Source of the DNA: an uncultured Clostridia bacterium
Lineage (GTDB): Bacteria > Bacillota > Clostridia > Oscillospirales > Acutalibacteraceae
Direction: 5' to 3'
Length of the DNA: 56,537 nt
Assembly: GCA_946539105.1 (NCBI GenBank)
Contig: CAMNHG010000001.1
Span: forward strand, 1 to 56,537
The notes beneath the pieces were generated by a model that saw only the letters and a program-made list of their open reading frames with translations, ran no database searches and was not told where the DNA came from. Of the stretch, positions 16,423 through 24,930 are shown in pieces. Numbering within the stretch: the first letter of the stretch is position 1; every line of letters begins with the position of its first letter. A program made the translations under genes and the position numbers.

Positions 16423-17595
16423 ATGGATATAAGACAGGAATCGCTTAAAAAGCACTACGAGTGGAACGGAAAGATTGAGGTAGTCTCGACCGTTCCGATT
16501 AATTCATCAGAGGATTTGGCTCTCGCCTACACTCCCGGCGTTGCAGAGCCTTGCCTTGAAATTCAGAAGGACTATAACAAATCCTACGAGCTTACACGTA
16601 GAAACAACCTTGTTGCGGTTATCACAGACGGAACGGCTGTTCTTGGACTCGGTGATATCGGCCCCGAGGCAGGTATGCCTGTTATGGAGGGAAAATGCGC
16701 TTTGTTTAAGGCGTTTGGCGACGTTGACGCCTTCCCTATCTGCGTCAGAAGCAAAAGCGTTGACGAGATTGTAAACACGGTGTATATGATAAGCGGATCG
16801 TTCGGCGGAATTAACCTTGAGGATATTTCCGCTCCGAGGTGCTTTGAGATTGAAAAAAGACTTAAGGAGCTCTGCGATATTCCGATTTTCCACGACGACC
16901 AACACGGAACCGCGGTTATTGTTGCAGCCGGACTGCTTAACGCGCTTAAGATTGTCGGCAAGAAGATTGAGGACATCAAGGTTGTTATGAACGGCGCTGG
17001 AGCGGCAGGTATCGCGATTGCGAAGCACCTTATGAATATGGGCGTTAAGGACGTTACAATGTGCGACAGCAAGGGCATTATCTGCAAGGGAGACAAAAGA
17101 CTTAACCCTGTTAAGCAGGAAATGGCGGAGATTACAAACCTCAGCCATAAGACCGGATCGCTTGCAGACGCTATGGTCGGCGCGGATGTGTTCCTCGGAA
17201 TTTCCGCCGCAGGATGTGTTACTCAGGATATGGTTAAGACTATGGCGAAGGATCCGATTATCTTTGCTATGGCTAACCCCACTCCCGAAATTATGCCCGA
17301 CCTCGCAAAGGAAGCCGGCGCGGCTGTTGTAGGTACAGGCAGAAGCGATTTTCCGAACCAGATTAACAACGTACTGGCGTTCCCCGGTATTTTCAGAGGC
17401 GCGCTTGACTGCAGAGCAAGCGATATAAACGAGGAAATGAAGATTGCCGCTTCATACGCGCTCGCTTCTATCGTCGATGACAACAAGCTCAGTGCGGATT
17501 ACATTCTCCCCCACGCCTTTGACCCGAGAGTCGGCAAGGCAGTGGCGGAAGCTGTTAAAAAAGCTGCTGTTGAAAGCGGAGTCGCGAGAATCTAA
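16423..17595 (+). CDS. NAD(P)-dependent malic enzyme (oxaloacetate-decarboxylating)
   Basis: 390 residues, the short bacterial form without a phosphotransacetylase domain. It converts malate to pyruvate and CO2 with reduction of NAD(P). Motifs seen: ALAYTPGVAEPC (about 27-38), ITDGTAVLGLGDIGP, FHDDQHGTA (metal-binding Asp pair), the Rossmann glycines VMNGAGAAGIAIA (about 189-201) and FAMANPTPEIMP. The ATG follows AAAGGAG and a consensus promoter. It is monocistronic, ending before a repeat element and a terminator. Cofactor preference is not obvious from sequence. Confidence 0.93.
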   Translation: MDIRQESLKKHYEWNGKIEVVSTVPINSSEDLALAYTPGVAEPCLEIQKDYNKSYELTRRNNLVAVITDGTAVLGLGDIGPEAGMPVMEGKCALFKAFGDVDAFPICVRSKSVDEIVNTVYMISGSFGGINLEDISAPRCFEIEKRLKELCDIPIFHDDQHGTAVIVAAGLLNALKIVGKKIEDIKVVMNGAGAAGIAIAKHLMNMGVKDVTMCDSKGIICKGDKRLNPVKQEMAEITNLSHKTGSLADAMVGADVFLGISAAGCVTQDMVKTMAKDPIIFAMANPTPEIMPDLAKEAGAAVVGTGRSDFPNQINNVLAFPGIFRGALDCRASDINEEMKIAASYALASIVDDNKLSADYILPHAFDPRVGKAVAEAVKKAAVESGVARI

Positions 17596-17623
17596 TTATC
17601 ACCATATTTATTAAAGCAAAAAA

Positions 17624-17757
17624 TGTAGGGTTTGGTCTTTGAGGTGTTGTCCAAATCTTGATTTGGGTAACAACGCCCATGCAAAGCTGACCAAACCGTA
17701 GGTTGAGCACAAAACATTTAGCGTTTACCCACGGTTCAGTCAAGACTGAACCCTACA
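17624..17757. mobile_element. Small non-coding element with TGTAGGG termini and hairpin ends (MITE/REP-like)
   Basis: The 134-bp segment begins TGTAGGGTT and ends AACCCTACA. Its left arm folds as GGTTTGGTC (17629-17637) with GACCAAACC (17689-17697), enclosing a smaller hairpin CCAAATC-TT-GATTTGG. Its right arm folds as GGTTCAGTC-AA-GACTGAACC (17733-17752). No coding potential is evident. It lies between two convergent genes, a common place for such repeats. A related element is at 43743-43850. Mobility is inferred. Confidence 0.6.
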
Positions 17758-17776
17758 GTGCAATGAGATAGAAACA

Positions 17777-17827
17777 AGAGGTTGACTTTTACTCAAAAGA
17801 GAGTATTTAGTCAGCCTCTATTTTTTA
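17777..17827 (+). terminator. Terminator of the malic enzyme gene
   Basis: Long stem AGAGGTTGACT (17777-17787) with TAGTCAGCCTCT (17808-17819), an inner stem TACTC/GAGTA, then ATTTTTT. It overlaps the last codons of the convergent cca gene and could serve both strands. Confidence 0.75.
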
Positions 17828-19142
17828 CAGCGTTTATAAGGGCTTGCCTGTCATTTTCAAGCTCCTCGTTAAGTACCTTTTCAAATAAATAATTTAATGT
17901 ATCGCCGATTTCTTTGCCGTTTGTAATGCCGATTTCAATTAAATCACTGCCGTTAACGGCAAGCTGCTTTAAGCTAAAGCACTCGTTATCCCTGATTATT
18001 TCTTCAAGGTGGTTCTTGGCGGTTTCAATATTTGACAGCTTTTGCTCTCTGTTATAATCAGACTGCGACATCGTGTCCGCGTACTGAATTTTGAAAAGCC
18101 GTTCCATATTCTCTCTGCCAATTTTGCCGAGAATCCGTCTGACAGTCCTTTTGTTTCCGCTGAAACGCACATCGTGATATTCTACCAGCTTAAGGCAATC
18201 TGCAATAAAAGCGTTTGAAAATCTTAGCCTTTTTAATACTCTGTCAGCTATTTGCGCACTTATTTTAGGGTGTCCTTTAAAATGACGTCTGCCTTCATAA
18301 CCCGTAGTGCACGCCTGTGGCTTTCCGATGTCATGCATAAGCATAGTCATTCGCAAAAGAGGATCCGGCTCAATTACTCCTACGGAATGAACAATATGCC
18401 TGTAAACATCATAGCAATGGTGCGGTGTTCGCTGCTCAAAATCAAAGCACGGCGTGATTTCGGGGATGATTTCAGCTATAACATCACGGTATTCATTTAA
18501 GATTTGCTCAACTGATTTGCCGCAGAGAATACCAATTAATTCCTCTCTGATTCGTTCATTAGCGACGTTATGAAGCAGACTTTTGCAATCGTGAACAGCC
18601 TTTGCGGTACGAGTTTCAATATCAAAACCGAAGCGCGAAGCAAAGCGCATTCCGCGCAAAATCCGCAGGGAATCCTCACCAAACCTGTCAATGGGATTTC
18701 CGACGCATTTTATCAGCTTTTTGGTGATATCTTCCCTGCCGCCGAACGGATCGACAAGTCTGTTTGATTCATTATAAGCAATAGCGTTTACCGTAAAGTC
18801 ACGGCGAGACAAATCATCCTTTATATTTGAAGTAAACTCAACGCTTTGCGGATGACGGTTATCTTCGTATTCTCCGTCAACGCGGTAGGTTGTAATCTCG
18901 TAAATTCCGCCATGCATTATCACGCCGATTGTGCCGTGCTTTTTGCCGACATCAATGGTATTATATTCTGAAAAACAAGCCTGAGTTTGTTCGGGCTTTG
19001 CGTTGGTGCAAATATCCCAGTCGTGCGGAGTGTTGCCCATAATAGAGTCGCGCACACAGCCGCCTACAAGATAGCCCTCAAATCCGTTATCTTGTAGTTT
19101 TTTTAATATAAAATTGACTTCCTCGGGAATATTAATTGTCAT
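17811..19142 (-). CDS. cca: CCA tRNA nucleotidyltransferase with HD domain
   Basis: 443 residues. It adds or repairs the 3'-CCA of tRNAs. Seen: the class II nucleotidyltransferase head YLVGGCVRDSIMG and HDWDI (catalytic aspartates, about 24-43), the RRDFTVNAIAY motif, the DPFGGREDI segment, the ERIREEL region of the nucleotide-selecting part, and a C-terminal HD domain (MLMHDIGKP, about 275). Its ATG overlaps the stop of the P-type ATPase gene by one base, so they are coupled. The HD domain may have phosphatase or phosphodiesterase activity, as in some family members. Confidence 0.93.
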   Translation of the reverse strand: MTINIPEEVNFILKKLQDNGFEGYLVGGCVRDSIMGNTPHDWDICTNAKPEQTQACFSEYNTIDVGKKHGTIGVIMHGGIYEITTYRVDGEYEDNRHPQSVEFTSNIKDDLSRRDFTVNAIAYNESNRLVDPFGGREDITKKLIKCVGNPIDRFGEDSLRILRGMRFASRFGFDIETRTAKAVHDCKSLLHNVANERIREELIGILCGKSVEQILNEYRDVIAEIIPEITPCFDFEQRTPHHCYDVYRHIVHSVGVIEPDPLLRMTMLMHDIGKPQACTTGYEGRRHFKGHPKISAQIADRVLKRLRFSNAFIADCLKLVEYHDVRFSGNKRTVRRILGKIGRENMERLFKIQYADTMSQSDYNREQKLSNIETAKNHLEEIIRDNECFSLKQLAVNGSDLIEIGITNGKEIGDTLNYLFEKVLNEELENDRQALINAVKNRG

Positions 19143-21481
19143 TAGATTTTGTTCTTTTCTTTCTCAATTAAATTTGAAGCTATATTATATAAGATGTTAA
19201 ATAAGATAATTGTAACAGCAGCCAATACCGCAAGTAAGATTATCGCGTTTGTACTCAACATTGTAAGCGAGAATAACCAGCCAAAGAATGTGAAAGCGAT
19301 TGCGATTCCGGCTAAGCTGACAAACAGCATCGCGCCTCTTAAAGCGTTAAGCGGAAGAGATAGTCTGATTACAAGCAGCAGACAGGTTAACGCCGTTAAA
19401 TAGACGGATATTGTTGAAAATTGGGCAAACTCAATTCCGAGATTTTTGCAGAATATTTCGGCAATAATAATATTAAGCACAACGCAGATTGCAGCCGGCA
19501 AGGCTCGCGCGATAATATTAAAGGTAAAATTGCCCTTTACAATATTTTTGTTGGGTTGCAGCGCGAGTACAAAAGACGGCAGTCCGATTGTAAGTCCGCC
19601 GATAAGGGTGAGCTGAATCGGCTCAAAGGGGTACTGCATTGTCGCGAAAATAAAGAATACAGAAAGCAGAATTGAATAAACTGTCTTTACAAGATACAGA
19701 GATGAGCTACGCTCTAAGTTATTGATTGACTTTCTTCCCTCATATACTACCTGAGGCATAGCGGCAAAGTCGTTATCGGTCAGCACAAGCTGAGAAACGT
19801 TGCGTGCCGCCTCACTTCCCGACGCCATAGCAACCGAACAGTCGGCTTCCTTAAGCGCGAGAACGTCGTTTACACCGTCGCCTGTCATAGCGACCTTATG
19901 TCCTTTGGCTTTAAGTGCCAAAACCAGCTTTTTCTTTTGTACAGGGGTAACTCTGCCGAACACATTACAGTTTTCCGCAACCTCAGCAAGCTGTTCATCG
20001 GTTTTTACCTCTGTCATATCTATTGCGCGTTCCGCGCCTTCGATTCCGCAGTCCTTTGCGATGTTTTTAACCGTCTTAACGCTGTCGCCGGAGATAACCT
20101 TAAGCGTTACTCCCTGCTCCTTAAAGTAGTTTACGGTATCCTGAACGTTATCTCTGAGCTTATCCTTGATAAGTACAAGTGCCATAGGCTGTAAATCACC
20201 GGGTAATTTACCGTTTTGAATTTCATTATCCGACACGGCAAGAGCTAAAATTCGCACGGTATCGGAAATTTCATTTATTTTTTCAAATACTTCTTTATAC
20301 TTATCTTTATCTTTAAATACAAACTCGGACGCGCCTATAACATAGGTTTTTCCGTTGGCAAACTTACCGCCCGACCACTTTGTTTCGGACGAAAAGCCGT
20401 GGAAAACTTCGCTCTTTATCGGCTCGATTCCCTCTATGTATTCGCCTATCGCCTGAATAGTGGCGTTTTTGTCATCGCTTGCGGTATAAATTGAGGATAA
20501 CGCCGATTTTATTTCTTCTAAGGAATTATCAAATGTAAGTACATCGGTTACGTTCATACTCTCGGCGGTCAGGGTACCGGTTTTATCAAGGCAGATAACA
20601 TCTACCCGAGCTAGAGTTTCAATACAGTACATCTCATTAACAAGCACCTTTTGGCGCGAAAGTCTTATTACCGACACTGCCAAAACCGTACTGGTCAGCA
20701 GAATCATTCCTGACGGAATCATACCTACCAGCGCAGATACGGTGCTGAGCACGGAGCTTTGAATTGTACCGCTGTGGATAAAGAACTTGCTGACAAACAG
20801 CATTAAGCCCAAAGGAAGAATTATAATAGTACAGAGCTTGATTATAAACTTGAACGAACTGAGAATCTGCGACTCGTTTTTCTTTATGTACTTTGCTTCG
20901 TTGTTAATCTTCGCGGCATAGCAATCCGCACCTACGCGGCTAACCTCAGCATAGCATTTTCCGGCAGAGATAAAGCTGCCCGACAAAAGCTCGTCGCCGG
21001 TGTTTTTCGGAATTAAATCTGATTCGCCTGTAAGCAAACTTTCGTTAACCTTGCAGTCGCCTTCAATAAGCACGCAGTCCGCGGGAATTTGGCTTCCGCG
21101 CGAAAGAACGATAATATCGTCAAGGACAAGCTCGTCTTTACTGATTTCCTGCTCCTTGCCGTCGCGAACAACGGTAACCTTGCTTTCGGTTAGGATAGTT
21201 AGCTTGTCTACGCTGATTTTTGAGCGAATCTCCTGAACAATACCGATAATGGTATTAAAGAACACCACGCCGATAAAAAGCAGATTTTTGTACGAGCCTA
21301 CAAGCAACAGCAGTACAAACAAAATCACGTTAATTAAATTGAAAAGTGTGCAGATGTTATCGTAAAAAATGCGCTTATATGATTTTGTTTTTAAGGTCGA
21401 TGTTGCGTTAACCTTGCCTTCGGCTACCCGTTTTGATACTTCAGCAGAGGTCAAGCCTTTGATTTTTGAATTATCTGCCAT
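19142..21481 (-). CDS. CtpE-like P-type cation ATPase
   Basis: 779 residues. P-type ATPase motifs are intact: LLTGESDLIPK (actuator TGES), CLDKTGTLT (phosphorylated Asp), KDKLRDNV, and MTGDGVNDVLAL (hinge). It has no N-terminal heavy-metal domain. The C-terminal membrane segment LTLIGGLTIGLPSFVLALQPN resembles mycobacterial CtpE and its Firmicutes relatives, which transport calcium; that substrate is inferred. The ATG follows GGGAGAG. It is coupled to cca, a pairing with no obvious functional link. Confidence 0.88.
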   Translation of the reverse strand: MADNSKIKGLTSAEVSKRVAEGKVNATSTLKTKSYKRIFYDNICTLFNLINVILFVLLLLVGSYKNLLFIGVVFFNTIIGIVQEIRSKISVDKLTILTESKVTVVRDGKEQEISKDELVLDDIIVLSRGSQIPADCVLIEGDCKVNESLLTGESDLIPKNTGDELLSGSFISAGKCYAEVSRVGADCYAAKINNEAKYIKKNESQILSSFKFIIKLCTIIILPLGLMLFVSKFFIHSGTIQSSVLSTVSALVGMIPSGMILLTSTVLAVSVIRLSRQKVLVNEMYCIETLARVDVICLDKTGTLTAESMNVTDVLTFDNSLEEIKSALSSIYTASDDKNATIQAIGEYIEGIEPIKSEVFHGFSSETKWSGGKFANGKTYVIGASEFVFKDKDKYKEVFEKINEISDTVRILALAVSDNEIQNGKLPGDLQPMALVLIKDKLRDNVQDTVNYFKEQGVTLKVISGDSVKTVKNIAKDCGIEGAERAIDMTEVKTDEQLAEVAENCNVFGRVTPVQKKKLVLALKAKGHKVAMTGDGVNDVLALKEADCSVAMASGSEAARNVSQLVLTDNDFAAMPQVVYEGRKSINNLERSSSLYLVKTVYSILLSVFFIFATMQYPFEPIQLTLIGGLTIGLPSFVLALQPNKNIVKGNFTFNIIARALPAAICVVLNIIIAEIFCKNLGIEFAQFSTISVYLTALTCLLLVIRLSLPLNALRGAMLFVSLAGIAIAFTFFGWLFSLTMLSTNAIILLAVLAAVTIILFNILYNIASNLIEKEKNKI

Positions 21482-21643
21482 AATACTCTCCCATTATTAT
21501 AAAAGAAAAATATTTGAAAAATCTTTTGTTTTATCGCAAAAACAGCGATATTCATACCAAAAAAATTTTTAATAATTTATTTTGCCCATTATATATATTA
21601 TAAATGCAAAAGCTAATAAAGGCAACGGAAAGAAGGTGATTTT

Positions 21644-22660
21644 TTGAAAAAAATTGTAAATTTATTTACAGTTGCCGTATGTGCTTTATTTTTGATTAAC
21701 GCGTCTGTATCAATCGCAACGGTATCTGCCGGTGGCAAAAGCGTATATCTGGGCGGTCAGCCGTTCGGTGTAAGATTTTACAACGACGGATTGATTGTAG
21801 TAGAGCTTGAGGACTTTTTTGACGGCACTCAAAACGTTTGTCCTGCCAAAAAAGCCGGACTAAAGGTTAACGATATAATTAAAGAGGTTAACCATATCCC
21901 GGTAAAAACAAACGAGGATTTGCAAAATGCAGCCGTAAATTGCGGAGGAAAGCCTATCTCTTTTACTATAGAAAGAGACGGCGAAAGGAAGGATATTGTT
22001 ATTACTCCGCAGAAAAACACAATGGGAATATTCCTGTTGGGTGCTTGGATAAGAGACAGCTGCGCCGGAATAGGCACAATCAGCTATTATGATGAGGATA
22101 ACAACTATTTTGCCGCCCTGGGGCACGGAATTTGCGATAACGACACCGGCGCGCTTCTTCCCCTCGGCTCGGCTGAGATTGTAAAGGCAAATATAAGCTC
22201 TGTTACAAAGAGCGTTGACGGTAAGGCAGGAAGCCTTAACGGGTATTTCAGTGAGGAAACAATCGGCAATCTTACGGAAAATACAACTCTTGGTGTTTAC
22301 GGAGTGCCTAACACTGATATATTTGAAAAATCACAGGCTATTGAAATTGCTGATTATTCAGAGATAAAAAAAGGTGAAGCCGAAATTTACACCACTATTG
22401 ACGGCGATAACGCAGCCTGCTACACCGCCGAAATAACAAAGCTGTGCAACGATAACGAAAGGAGTAATGAAAACTTTGTAATTAAGATTACAGATGATTC
22501 GCTTTTGGATAGCTGCGGAGGTATTGTTCAGGGTATGAGCGGCAGCCCGATTGTCCAAAACGGCAAGTTAATAGGAGCTGTAACCCACGTTTTTATCAAC
22601 AATACTGCCGAAGGCTATGGCGTTGCCGCACAATTTATGGTGTCGAATTACGAGGAATAA
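21644..22660 (+). CDS. spoIVB: SpoIVB-family serine peptidase (S55) with PDZ domain
   Basis: 338 residues, shorter than B. subtilis SpoIVB (about 426). An N-terminal membrane/signal segment (about 5-28) is followed by a PDZ domain (about 55-120; PAKKAGLKVNDII) and the S55 peptidase domain with AALGHGICD (His161), ITDDS (Asp near 285) and GMSGSP (Ser299). SpoIVB is made in the forespore, secreted into the intermembrane space and triggers pro-sigma-K processing in the mother cell. The start is TTG with GAAGGTGA upstream. Its position directly before spo0A is conserved in spore-formers. Confidence 0.92.
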   Translation: MKKIVNLFTVAVCALFLINASVSIATVSAGGKSVYLGGQPFGVRFYNDGLIVVELEDFFDGTQNVCPAKKAGLKVNDIIKEVNHIPVKTNEDLQNAAVNCGGKPISFTIERDGERKDIVITPQKNTMGIFLLGAWIRDSCAGIGTISYYDEDNNYFAALGHGICDNDTGALLPLGSAEIVKANISSVTKSVDGKAGSLNGYFSEETIGNLTENTTLGVYGVPNTDIFEKSQAIEIADYSEIKKGEAEIYTTIDGDNAACYTAEITKLCNDNERSNENFVIKITDDSLLDSCGGIVQGMSGSPIVQNGKLIGAVTHVFINNTAEGYGVAAQFMVSNYEE

Positions 22661-22684
22661 CACAATATATTGTGATTTGCTGTA

Positions 22685-22691
22685 TGTCGAA
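22685..22691 (+). promoter_or_regulatory. Candidate 0A box upstream of spo0A
   Basis: TGTCGAA, followed by AAA, matches the Spo0A binding consensus and lies 54 bases before the -35 of spo0A. A seven-base match can occur by chance; its position argues for autoregulation. Confidence 0.5.
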
Positions 22692-22744
22692 AAATGAAAT
22701 GTTAAAAAATTTCAACTTTTTTCAAAAAAATTAATTGGAAACTA

Positions 22745-22773
22745 TTGCCATTGTTACCATTTTGTGGTAAAAT
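22745..22773 (+). promoter_or_regulatory. Sigma-A promoter of spo0A
   Basis: TTGCCA (22745-22750), 17-base spacer, TAAAAT (22768-22773), 37 bases before the ATG. Confidence 0.7.
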
Positions 22774-22810
22774 CAACTCGTAACAAAAAATTTGATAGGA
22801 GTTTGTCAAG

Positions 22811-23578
22811 ATGAACAATAGTTTTAAGCTGATTATTACCGAAGAAGCCGTTGAGTTTTCACAGGAAAGGCTGCAAATATTTCAGGATTTTAATATTTGT
22901 GCCGCTTTTTGTGTAAAGGACGGAGAGGAGCTTTGCTCAAGAATCAGGAGCGAGGAACCTGATGTTGTATTTATGGACGCGTTTATGACAAGGCTTGACG
23001 CGATCGGAGTTATGAGGAGTATTAAAAAGGAGAAGGTTAAACAACCTTTGTTTATAGTATTCTCATCTTTCCACAGCGCGGTTCTCGAACGCGAAATTAT
23101 GAACAGCGGAGCGGATTATTTTATGTTAAAACCGTACGATGTTGAGCAGCTTTGCGAGAATATCTCGGTTTTAATGAAAAACAAAGATGATAACTCTGTT
23201 ACTCCGCTGAAAATCGACGCGTTTGGAATCGAGCTGAGGGTAACTCAGATTCTCCACGAAATCGGCGTGCCTGCTCATATTAAGGGTTATCACTACCTGA
23301 GAGATTCAATAATGATGTCGGTAGAAAAACCCGAGATTATAAACGCGGTTACAAAACAACTCTATCCGTCTGTAGCTAAGAAGTATCAGACGACGTCCTC
23401 GCGCGTTGAGCGTGCTATCCGCCACGCGATTGAGGTTGCCTGGGACAGAGGCGACGTTGACGTGCTCAACTCATACTTCGGCTATACAATTCACAACGAC
23501 AGAGGTAAGCCGACAAACAGCGAATTTATCGCAATGATTTCAGACAGATTAAGACTGCAAATTAAAAATGCAGGTTAA
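22811..23578 (+). CDS. spo0A: Sporulation master regulator Spo0A
   Basis: 255 residues: a receiver domain (1-115) and a Spo0A effector domain (about 145-255). The effector is highly conserved, for example HEIGVPAHIKGYHYLRDSI, SSRVERAIRHAIEVAW and KPTNSEFIAMISDRLRL. In the receiver the phosphoacceptor Asp56 (VVFMDAFM), Ser85/86 and Lys107 (LKPYD) are present, but the acidic pocket that normally reads DD is Glu11-Glu12 (IITEEAV), and the Met-Pro after the phosphoacceptor is Met-Thr. Shine-Dalgarno ATAGGAG. Single gene with its own promoter and terminator, next to spoIVB. Confidence 0.96.
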   Translation: MNNSFKLIITEEAVEFSQERLQIFQDFNICAAFCVKDGEELCSRIRSEEPDVVFMDAFMTRLDAIGVMRSIKKEKVKQPLFIVFSSFHSAVLEREIMNSGADYFMLKPYDVEQLCENISVLMKNKDDNSVTPLKIDAFGIELRVTQILHEIGVPAHIKGYHYLRDSIMMSVEKPEIINAVTKQLYPSVAKKYQTTSSRVERAIRHAIEVAWDRGDVDVLNSYFGYTIHNDRGKPTNSEFIAMISDRLRLQIKNAG

Positions 23579-23588
23579 CTATTAAAGA

Positions 23589-23625
23589 ACGCCGTACTCA
23601 AAGAACTGAGCACGGCGTATCTTTA
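23589..23625 (+). terminator. Terminator of spo0A
   Basis: A 12-bp stem ACGCCGTACTCA / TGAGCACGGCGT (23589-23600 with 23607-23618), one mismatch, followed by ATCTTTAT. It may also stop the convergent purine operon. Confidence 0.8.
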
Positions 23626-23648
23626 TGCTTATAGAAAGCGTTACTTTA

Positions 23649-24914
23649 TTATTTAGTTCTGCCGATGTCCTTGCGGAAGTGCATACCCTCAAAGCTGATT
23701 TTCGATACGGCGTTATACGCCTTGTCAAGAGCTTCGTCAAGAGTATCGGCTGTAGCGGTCACGCCGAGCACGCGTCCGCCGTTGGTATAGAACTTGCCGT
23801 TCTCATACTTGGTTCCGGCGTGATAAACAATCGCTCCGTCGACCTGACCGTTATCATCCATACCGAACATCTCTATTCCCTTTTTGTATGCTACGGGATA
23901 ACCGCCGCTTGCCATTACTACGCAGGCAGCCGCGCCGTCGTACCATTCAATGTCAAGGTCAGAGAGCTTTTCGTCAATAACGGCTTCGCAGATATCGACC
24001 AAATCGGTCTTAAGTCTGGGAAGAACAACCTGAGCCTCGGGATCGCCGAAACGCGCGTTATACTCGATAACCTTAGGTCCGTTCGGGGTAATCATAAGTC
24101 CGAAGTACAGACAACCCTTAAAAGGTCTGCCCTCTTTATTCATAGCCTCGATTGTGGGCTTGAAGATTGTGCGCATACATTCGTCGGCAATTTCGTCGGT
24201 ATAGTAAGGGTTCGGGCTTACCGTACCCATACCGCCGGTGTTAAGACCTTCGTCGTTATCATAAGCGCGCTTGTGATCCTTTGAGCTTACCATAGGCTTA
24301 ACGCACTTGCCGTCTGTGAACGCAAGCACAGAAACCTCGGGGCCTGTCAAAAATTCCTCGATAACAATGTTGTTTCCGGAATCGCCGAACTGCTTGTCCT
24401 CCATAATCGACTTAATCGCCTTAACAGCGTCGTCGATTGTCTGCGCGATAATTACGCCCTTGCCGAGAGCGAGGCCGTCGGCTTTTACAACAACAGGCAC
24501 AGTGTTCTCTGCTTTTACATATTCAATAGCCTTTTCGGGATTGTCAAAAACCTCGTACTTGGCTGTGGGAATGCCGTACTTCTTCATAAGGTTTTTAGAA
24601 AATACCTTTGAAGCCTCGATAATAGCGGCGTTTGCGTTCGGGCCGAAGGCTCTGATTCCCGCAGCCTCAAAAGCGTCTACCATACCGTCAGCGAGCGGAT
24701 CGTCGGGAGCTACAAAAACAAGGTCAATCGCGTTGTCTTTTGCGAACTTAACCATATTCTCTTTGTCCATTACACCGATGTTTACAAGCTCGGCGTCGCG
24801 TGAAATTCCGCCGTTGCCGGGAGCACAGTACAGCTTAGTGCATTTTGGACTTTCAAGCAGCTTTTTGATAAGCGCGTGCTCTCTGCCGCCTGAACCAATC
24901 ATTAAAATTTTCAT
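23649..24914 (-). CDS. purD: Phosphoribosylamine--glycine ligase
   Basis: 421 residues, standard GARS length. It forms GAR from phosphoribosylamine, glycine and ATP. Seen: the N-terminal GGREHAL (about 9-15), the ATP-grasp core (VVKADGLALGKGV about 140-152, VIEEFLTGPEVS), PMVSSKDHKR, GGMGTVSP and EYNARFGDPE (metal ligands). Last gene of the leftward purine operon, 16 bases after the AICAR transformylase gene. Confidence 0.95.
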   Translation of the reverse strand: MKILMIGSGGREHALIKKLLESPKCTKLYCAPGNGGISRDAELVNIGVMDKENMVKFAKDNAIDLVFVAPDDPLADGMVDAFEAAGIRAFGPNANAAIIEASKVFSKNLMKKYGIPTAKYEVFDNPEKAIEYVKAENTVPVVVKADGLALGKGVIIAQTIDDAVKAIKSIMEDKQFGDSGNNIVIEEFLTGPEVSVLAFTDGKCVKPMVSSKDHKRAYDNDEGLNTGGMGTVSPNPYYTDEIADECMRTIFKPTIEAMNKEGRPFKGCLYFGLMITPNGPKVIEYNARFGDPEAQVVLPRLKTDLVDICEAVIDEKLSDLDIEWYDGAAACVVMASGGYPVAYKKGIEMFGMDDNGQVDGAIVYHAGTKYENGKFYTNGGRVLGVTATADTLDEALDKAYNAVSKISFEGMHFRKDIGRTK

Positions 24915-24930
24915 AATTTACCTCGATTTA

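Noticed and set aside
16507..17148. Long open frame antisense to the malic enzyme gene
   Set aside because: It lies wholly within a well-supported gene, has no Shine-Dalgarno site or recognisable protein pattern, and follows from codon bias.
23625..24284. Open frame antisense to purD
   Set aside because: Shadow of purD; no promoter, ribosome site or protein signature of its own.
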